From: Pseudomonas sp.
Lineage (GTDB): Bacteria; Pseudomonadota; Gammaproteobacteria; Pseudomonadales; Pseudomonadaceae
Length of the DNA stretch: 64,000 nt
Assembly (NCBI RefSeq): GCF_030698175.1
Contig: NZ_JAUYNT010000006.1
Coordinates: 1-64,000, forward strand
Reading direction: 5' to 3'
The notes beneath the pieces were generated by a model. The model had not been told where the DNA came from. It did not search any database and saw only the letters and a list, made by a program, of their open reading frames with translations. Positions within the stretch are counted from its first letter, which is position 1. Each line of letters opens with the position of its first letter. Positions 59,634-64,000 of this stretch are shown piece by piece. Position numbers and translations under genes: made by a program.

Positions 59634-59990
59634 TCGTAGGATGGGTTGAGCGCAGCGATACCCATCAAGCAGGCTATCACTCAACCGCATGGGTATCGCT
59701 CTGCTCAACCCATCCTACAAAGCCAAAGCCCACTCGCTGTGCGGCCAAACCCATCCATCCGAGCCAGGGCAACGCCCCTTTCAGCAGGCCGAGCGCAATC
59801 GTTGTGCAGTGGGTTGAGCAACAGGATGTTGCGAGAGCTGCGTTGGGCCAAGGATGGCCCGTCGCAGCGTGCCCACGGAGCAATGATGGAGTGAGGGAAG
59901 TCGAGCGCAGCGAGACCCGGATGCATGGGGCAAGACTTTTTGCTTACTTTTGGGGCGACTGCCAAAAGTGAGCCGCCGTAAGGGCGGAAC
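59634..59990. repeat. Composite repeat R1-R2-R3
   Basis: R1 (59634-59724), R2 (59746-59896) and R3 (59899-59990) in one block. The same pieces occur elsewhere as R1-R2 (56443-56712) and R2-R3 (57446-57750). A spacer and REP R4 (near 60048-60070) follow, matching the layout after R3 copy 1. Confidence 0.9.
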
Positions 59991-60047
59991 CGATTGAGCA
60001 AACAACACAACTGCGGCGCTGAAATGCCAAATCGAAAACAACAGCTT

Positions 60048-60150
60048 TCGCGGCTAAAGCCCCTCCTACAAAAGCTCGATCACCGTGGTTGCCGAGGTTA
60101 GAGGTGACGGCACCAGCGCTTCGCGGACAAATCCTCTCCTACATAAGCGA
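60048..60150. repeat. REP elements (R4) downstream of the composite repeat
   Basis: TTCGCGGCTAAAGCCCCTCC at 60048 and a second REP-like CGCTTCGCGGACAAATCCTC near 60118, ahead of the converging hypothetical gene. No gene is seen. Confidence 0.75.
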
Positions 60151-60158
60151 GCCAGCAT

Positions 60159-60539
60159 TCAGCCGTTTGGCTTGTGCTCAAGCAACCGATCAACCTCAGC
60201 GTGCGGCAACTGCGGCGTCGAGTTGAGCGTCAGCCATACGGCCCGCAGGATATTGATCGCGGCCATGCTCAGGTGCTGCTCGGCGGCTTGCAGGGCCAGC
60301 TCGGCCGCCAGACGCTTGTCGGCATTGCTCAGGTGCGCGGTTTTGCGCCCCATCTCGTCATCGACGCTGGCCAGCAGCGCGTGAATCTCCTGCACGGCCT
60401 GATCCGATGCGTCGCGCATTTCGGCCAGCAAACGGCTGGCTTCGGAGGGTGTCATGGCCAAAGCGCGGACACTGCGAAACGTCAGCCGGGCGGGCAAAGT
60501 GGCCAAACTAAAACCCGTCGAAAGTATCTTTCCGATCAT
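60159..60539 (-). CDS. Conserved hypothetical protein, mostly helical
   Basis: 126 aa from the ATG at 60539, chosen because GGGAGG sits seven bases upstream; upstream ATGs at 60554 and 60569 lie before or inside that site. Starts with a membrane-proximal or amphipathic stretch (MIGKILSTGFSLATLPARL), then long helices (NADKRLAAELALQAAEQHLSMAAI). No family recognised. It stands alone between REP blocks and a lipoprotein gene. Confidence 0.65.
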   Translation of the reverse strand: MIGKILSTGFSLATLPARLTFRSVRALAMTPSEASRLLAEMRDASDQAVQEIHALLASVDDEMGRKTAHLSNADKRLAAELALQAAEQHLSMAAINILRAVWLTLNSTPQLPHAEVDRLLEHKPNG

Positions 60540-60671
60540 TCCCATGCCTCCCATGAAGTGTGCAGCCAAGCCTGCGCGTCAGTGTAAAACGCCAGAGCGG
60601 GCCGCGCGACTGAGAGTAACCCTAAACGGATTGGCTTAACGCCAGCAAGCCTTGAGCTCATGGGCCAAATA

Positions 60672-60884
60672 CTATTTTTTCTTGGTGACTTCGTGACCGA
60701 TCACGCCGCCTACCGCGGCACCCGCGCCGGTGCACAGCACGCCACCACACAACAAGTTGCCCGCCACACCACCAATCACAGCCCCGGCGGCAGTGCCTTT
60801 TTCTTGATGGGACCAGCCGGCGCAGCCACTCAAACCAAGAGAAGACAGCAGGACGGCGGTGAAGATCAGCTTGGAAATGCTCAT
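60672..60884 (-). CDS. Small glycine-zipper lipoprotein
   Basis: 70 aa. Lipobox LSGC after a short signal peptide, then a glycine-zipper membrane segment (GTAAGAVIGGVAGNLLCGGV; GAGAAVGGVIGHEV) of the 2TM glycine-zipper type found in OmpA-like and SlyB-like proteins. Likely outer-membrane associated. GGAG precedes the ATG. The two internal cysteines are unusual for this family. Confidence 0.85.
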   Translation of the reverse strand: MSISKLIFTAVLLSSLGLSGCAGWSHQEKGTAAGAVIGGVAGNLLCGGVLCTGAGAAVGGVIGHEVTKKK

Positions 60885-61122
60885 GCGAGGTACTCCGATG
60901 ACAGAAATCCCTGGCGCTCTAGTTGATTACGCCTGAGGAGGACTTCCATTTTTCGCCAGCCAACCGCGGGCTGTCTGTGCGCCAGCGAGCATAGGCCGGG
61001 CGCCAGCAACAGCCCGGATAAGCCAGCGGGAGTAGCGATTAGCGCGATTGGGCGGCGGCACTGTCGCGTCGCAGACCAGCACGCGCCTGCACAAGCGAGT
61101 AGCGCCGGTAAACATCGAACAT

Positions 61123-61566
61123 TTAACGGCTACTATTGCTCACAAAATCCTTCATCACCCGCTGCACCTGAACCGACAGGGCATCGGTCGCAGCAATCAG
61201 CTCAGCCAGCAAGGCTTCATCCATTTCCATATAGCCTTCGTATTCAGCCAAATTGCGCCGCTCATGGCATAGCGCAAAAAGCCTGACCTGCACCTTGCCC
61301 AATCCCAAGGTATGCACAAGACACTGGAATACCAGGTAACGACGATCCGAGCGATAACCACAAAGGCGCAAGGCTGTTAGCGCCAGCGCATGGGCGGCGT
61401 TGTAAGTCAGATCGAAACGGCTGGCAAAAGACAGTGCTGCGCTGTGAGCATCCTGCAAGCGATCCAGCGCGGAATGCATCAAGCCTTCGCACTCCTTGCG
61501 GTCTGGCGGCTCAGCCTTAAGGCCGCCGGTGCGCAGCAGGTTTTCCAGGCTCTCGTTAGCGCTCAT
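61123..61566 (-). CDS. HEPN-domain protein paired with an MNT nucleotidyltransferase
   Basis: 147 aa all-helical protein. The segment RRNLAEYEGYMEM (about 103-115) resembles the HEPN Rx4-6H motif, but the histidine position holds tyrosine (R104, Y109, Y112), so a standard HEPN RNase is not expected. It most resembles the SAV_6107-like HEPN group, as far as I can tell. The ATG overlaps the upstream nucleotidyltransferase gene by 11 bases, so the two are translationally coupled. HEPN/MNT pairs are usually toxin/antitoxin modules in which MNT modifies HEPN tyrosine. Confidence 0.75.
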   Translation of the reverse strand: MSANESLENLLRTGGLKAEPPDRKECEGLMHSALDRLQDAHSAALSFASRFDLTYNAAHALALTALRLCGYRSDRRYLVFQCLVHTLGLGKVQVRLFALCHERRNLAEYEGYMEMDEALLAELIAATDALSVQVQRVMKDFVSNSSR

Positions 61567-62158
61567 GTACCAGCTCCAGCGGGTTGCTGCCGATGATGGT
61601 GAGTTTGTCCTGCTGCTCTACACGCTGCACAAAGCTGTTACCTGCAGCGTGTTTAGCGTGCCAATCCGCCAAGGTATAAAGGGTCGGATTGATGGTGCGA
61701 CCCAACTGCTCTTCTAGCGGTAGCAGGCGCTCCATCAGGTCACTGTAGTGCAGGTCTTCGCCAATCAGCATCAGATCGATGTCACTGCCTGCGTGCGCCG
61801 CCCCTTTGGCGATGGAGCCATATACGAATGCCCAAGCCAGCTGCCCAGCCAAAGGCGCAAGCGCTGCGCGCAACTGCTCGCCGATACCAAAGGTCTTGCG
61901 CACGATACCCAGCAGCTCCGAATAAATCGGGCAAGCCTGGTTGGCTTGGTAGTGTGTCTGATTGCCTTGACGACTCATTGTTAGCACACCGGCTTGGTGC
62001 AAGCGCTTAAGCTCACGCATCAAGCTGCCCTTGCCGACTTGGGCCCAACGTGCGATCTCATTGGCGTAAAAGCTTTGATCCGGTCGGCCATAGAGCAAGC
62101 CCAGCACCTTCTGCTGGGTAGACGTAAACAGAGCATCGCTGAGCGGTATGGTTTGCAT
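61556..62158 (-). CDS. Winged-helix plus nucleotidyltransferase (MNT) protein
   Basis: 200 aa from the ATG at 62158. Residues 12-75 are a winged helix (LLYGRPDQSFYANEIARWAQ; LMRELKRLHQAGVLTMSRQG). Residues 108-180 are a minimal nucleotidyltransferase with GSIAKG (about 114) and GSDIDLML (D126 and D128 as metal ligands). Such enzymes transfer AMP to protein targets. The palindromic repeats directly upstream suggest that the winged helix represses its own promoter. An upstream ATG at 62215 would encode the repeat itself and is unlikely. Confidence 0.82.
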   Translation of the reverse strand: MQTIPLSDALFTSTQQKVLGLLYGRPDQSFYANEIARWAQVGKGSLMRELKRLHQAGVLTMSRQGNQTHYQANQACPIYSELLGIVRKTFGIGEQLRAALAPLAGQLAWAFVYGSIAKGAAHAGSDIDLMLIGEDLHYSDLMERLLPLEEQLGRTINPTLYTLADWHAKHAAGNSFVQRVEQQDKLTIIGSNPLELVHER

Positions 62159-62167
62159 GGTGCGCCT

Positions 62168-62213
62168 GATAAGTCCCAGAAAGGGAACGATAAGTCCCTT
62201 TCTGGGACTTATC
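62168..62213. promoter_or_regulatory. Palindromic operator upstream of the MNT/HEPN pair
   Basis: A perfect 19-bp inverted repeat (62168-62186 with 62195-62213) with an 8-base loop, ending 10 bp before the ATG at 62158. The 10-mer GATAAGTCCC occurs at 62168 and 62189 and as its complement at 62204. Likely binding sites of the encoded winged helix; in RNA it would form a strong hairpin just before the start codon. Confidence 0.75.
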
Positions 62214-62267
62214 AAGCTCTATAGTAGTGATTCGCCGCAAGGACGAAGGTAGTGAGTCAAGCATTAT

Positions 62268-62350
62268 GCAAATACCAACGCCAATGCGGCCTTCGGATGC
62301 AAAATATGCGTCGGTGGCGCTATCGCTTTGCGGCTAAGGCCCCGCTCACA
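62268..62350. repeat. Degenerate REP/R4-like block
   Basis: GCGGCCTTCGGATGCAAAAT and TTTGCGGCTAAGGCCCCGCT resemble the spacer and REP that follow R3 at 57765 and 60005. It marks the right limit of the repeat mosaic. Confidence 0.5.
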
Positions 62351-62397
62351 AAATTCTGTAGCCGCAGCCGCCAAGATCCGCACAACCCGTATTACGT

Positions 62398-63390
62398 TCA
62401 GCGCAGCTCGGCGAGAATCTGGTAAGAGCGCAGGCGATCGGCAAAGTCATACATATCGCCGGTAAATATCAGCTCATCGGCCTCGGTCTGCTCCAGTAGC
62501 AGCTCCAGTTTGGCGCGAATCTTCTCTGGGCCACCGACCATCGCCAGCCCAAGGAACTCGCCTACTGCTTGCCGCTCATGGGGTAACCAGAGCCCCTCCA
62601 TGCTCGCTACCGGCGGTTGTTGCAGCAGGCTTTGGCCACGCAGCAAGGCCAGAATCCGCTGATAGGCACTGGTCGCCAGATACTCCGCCTGCTCGTCGCT
62701 GTCCGCCGCAATCAAGGGCACGCCAAGCATCACATAGGGCTTGGCGAGCACCGCCGAGGGCTTGAAGTGATTGCGGTAGACGCGAATCGCCTCGTGCATC
62801 AGGCGCGGCGCAAAGTGCGAGGCGAAGGCATAGGGCAAACCCTTCTCCCCCGCCAGTTGCGCGCTGTACAGGCTGGAGCCGAGCAACCACAAGGGCACTT
62901 GGGTGCCGCTGCCGGGCACGGCGATAACCCGCTGATCGGCGGTTAATGGGCCAAGATAGCCTTGCAACTCCTCAACATCCTGCGGGAAGTCGTCGGTGTT
63001 GCCGACGTGCCTGCGACGCAGGGCACGAGCGGTGTAGGCATCGGCGCCGGGCGCGCGGCCCAGGCCCAGATCGATCCGCCCCGGATACAGGGTCTCGAGG
63101 GTGCCGAACTGCTCGGCGATCACCAGCGGCGAATGATTAGACAACATCACCCCGCCGGCGCCAACCCGAATGCTGCGAGTGCCGGCGGCCAGATAGCCGA
63201 TCAGCACGGCGGTGGCCGAACTGGCGATGCCGTCCATGTTGTGGTGCTCGGCCACCCAGAAGCGGGTGTAGCCGAGGTTTTCTACATGTTGGGCCAGGGC
63301 CAAGGAATTGTGCAGGGCTTGCGCGGAACCGCCGTCGGCGCGAATCGGCGCCAGGTCGAGGGTGGAAATCTTGATCTGTGCCAGTTTCAT
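62398..63390 (-). CDS. LLM-class flavin-dependent oxidoreductase
   Basis: 330 aa luciferase-like monooxygenase family (MsnO8/YhbW type). The N-terminal segment [20 protein letters not shown] and the central [16 protein letters not shown] and [20 protein letters not shown] are typical. It uses FMNH2 and O2 on an unidentified substrate. The ATG at 63390 has only a weak upstream site. No partner flavin reductase lies nearby. Confidence 0.88.
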   Translation of the reverse strand: MKLAQIKISTLDLAPIRADGGSAQALHNSLALAQHVENLGYTRFWVAEHHNMDGIASSATAVLIGYLAAGTRSIRVGAGGVMLSNHSPLVIAEQFGTLETLYPGRIDLGLGRAPGADAYTARALRRRHVGNTDDFPQDVEELQGYLGPLTADQRVIAVPGSGTQVPLWLLGSSLYSAQLAGEKGLPYAFASHFAPRLMHEAIRVYRNHFKPSAVLAKPYVMLGVPLIAADSDEQAEYLATSAYQRILALLRGQSLLQQPPVASMEGLWLPHERQAVGEFLGLAMVGGPEKIRAKLELLLEQTEADELIFTGDMYDFADRLRSYQILAELR

Positions 63391-63547
63391 AAGTCGCTAT
63401 TGGTTCCTGAGTCTTGCCGGTGCGCGACTAACCCGCGCAGAGAACGGCGTTACTGAAAAGGTTAGAACTGCCGTCGGGCAATGCAACACCAACAAGATTA
63501 GTGTGCAACAGACTGCGCCAGGGAAACCCTGCAATAAAAGGCGATCT

Positions 63548-63562
63548 GCCAGTTACGTGTTG
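63548..63562 (+). repeat. Solo end of element B
   Basis: GCCAGTTACGTGTTG resembles the inner part of the terminal repeat of element B (22069-22083). No second end is seen in this window. Confidence 0.4.
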
Positions 63563-63646
63563 ACGGCAAAACCCTAGGGACTCAGGAGCGCAGCGAACAG
63601 TCCGCCAAAGAACGGTCAGTTCAACAGCCGATGAACCGCCACCCGA

Positions 63647-64000
63647 CTAATGCCGATACTCAATCGACAGCTCGGCGCCTTCGACCACATCAAAGTAGTT
63701 GTCTTGCTCAGGCCGTTGGCGCTCATTGGTAATCAGCTTGCCGCTGAGCTGATAGGGCGAGGGGGCGGGGTTTTCCTCAACAAACAGCGATGGCAGCAAG
63801 GGCACCTCTGCGCTATCCGTTACCGGCTTGCCCAGCTCCATGTTCTCAAGCAGCTCAGGCGGCAAACTGAGATTGAGCTTAATCGGCGCCAGCTTGGTGC
63901 TTTTGGCGCTGGAGCTGGCCGCCTTAGCTTTAGCTTTAGTCGCTTGGCGCGCTTTAGTGCTGCTGCCCGACTTGCGCGCTTTCACCGGCGCCGCCTTGCT
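63647..64000 (-). CDS. Hypothetical protein, gene open at the right edge
   Basis: The frame stays open to the window edge, so the true start may lie outside. The apparent first residue (GTG at 63985) is probably internal. The N-terminal visible part is a Lys/Ala/Ser-rich low-complexity stretch (SKAAPVKARK; TKAKAKAASSSAK), and the C-terminal part has PIKLNLSLPPELLENMELG. Such a basic, disordered N-terminus suggests nucleic-acid contact or an export tether, but I assign no function. Confidence 0.7.
   Translation of the reverse strand, partial: SKAAPVKARKSGSSTKARQATKAKAKAASSSAKSTKLAPIKLNLSLPPELLENMELGKPVTDSAEVPLLPSLFVEENPAPSPYQLSGKLITNERQRPEQDNYFDVVEGAELSIEYRH

Noticed and set aside
59646..60041. 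Several short frames on both strands within the repeat block
   Set aside because: The same translated strings recur wherever R1, R2 and R3 occur, so they are repeat artefacts.
56443..60150. A CRISPR array was considered because of the many repeats
   Set aside because: Repeat units are 90-150 bp, palindromic or modular, not regular 25-40-bp repeats with unique spacers, and no cas genes are present.
60085..60384. A 99-codon plus-strand frame
   Set aside because: Antisense of the hypothetical gene at 60159-60539 and built partly on REP sequence.
55985..62213. A full integrated element (prophage or ICE)
   Set aside because: No integrase, att sites, phage structural or conjugation genes are seen; only RAYT, repeats and small cargo genes.

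Overview
The window is chromosomal DNA of a Pseudomonas species. I infer this from the gene content: the aruCFGDBE arginine succinyltransferase operon with the aotJQMP/argR import and control locus, rsmA beside tRNA-Ser and two tRNA-Arg genes and next to lysC and alaS, an AmrZ-type regulator, a two-ATP-cone NrdA with NrdB next to an RstAB-like two-component pair, and dctA/dctBD. Base composition is moderately GC-rich, with high-GC codon use except in a short stretch near 55 kb. The species cannot be fixed from the sequence alone.

Layout. 1-6.4 kb: a nested-palindrome leader, rapA, a flavin reductase, a single-domain globin, an RluA-type pseudouridine synthase, a small hypothetical and amrZ behind a sigma-E/AlgU-like promoter. 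6.4-15 kb: mgtE, a periplasmic hypothetical, a tRNA cluster, rsmA, lysC (with an apparent internal start for a beta subunit), alaS. 13.8-27 kb: arginine catabolism and uptake on the minus strand (aotJQMP, argR, then aruC-F-G-D-B-hypothetical-E). AotJQMP import arginine/ornithine, ArgR senses arginine and controls both operons, and AruFG, B, C, D and E convert arginine to glutamate and succinate. This region carries two families of small non-coding inverted-repeat elements. 27-35.5 kb: acsA, two NlpC/P60 lipoproteins, a Tag-like glycosylase, ttcA, a DnaJ-related protein, a Yip1-family membrane protein, sprT, a NIPSNAP protein and a periplasmic hypothetical. 35.6-46 kb: an acyl-CoA dehydrogenase/acyl-CoA ligase/methylacyl-CoA racemase cluster with a 155-bp tandem duplication, then dctA facing dctBD with a sigma-54 promoter and a palindromic candidate enhancer, and an AraC-type regulator. 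46.2-55 kb: a REP cluster, pcpS, the RstAB-like pair, and nrdA/nrdB behind a long control region with a DnaA box and NrdR-like boxes.

54.9-62.4 kb is the accessory part. It has a pair of low-GC lipoprotein genes, a duplicated REP-associated tyrosine transposase (RAYT; one intact and one truncated copy), a mosaic of at least four repeat modules in several combinations, a DUF2846-like lipoprotein, a GNAT acetyltransferase, a glycine-zipper lipoprotein, and a winged-helix/nucleotidyltransferase (MNT) plus HEPN gene pair under a three-copy palindromic operator. A luciferase-like oxidoreductase and a gene running off the right edge close the window.

I see no prophage, integron, CRISPR array or rRNA. 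The most interesting items are the wHTH-MNT/HEPN pair, the two RAYT copies with their repeat mosaic, the small elements whose ends supply the stop codons of aruB and aotM, and the repeat element that sits where aotO lies in P. aeruginosa.
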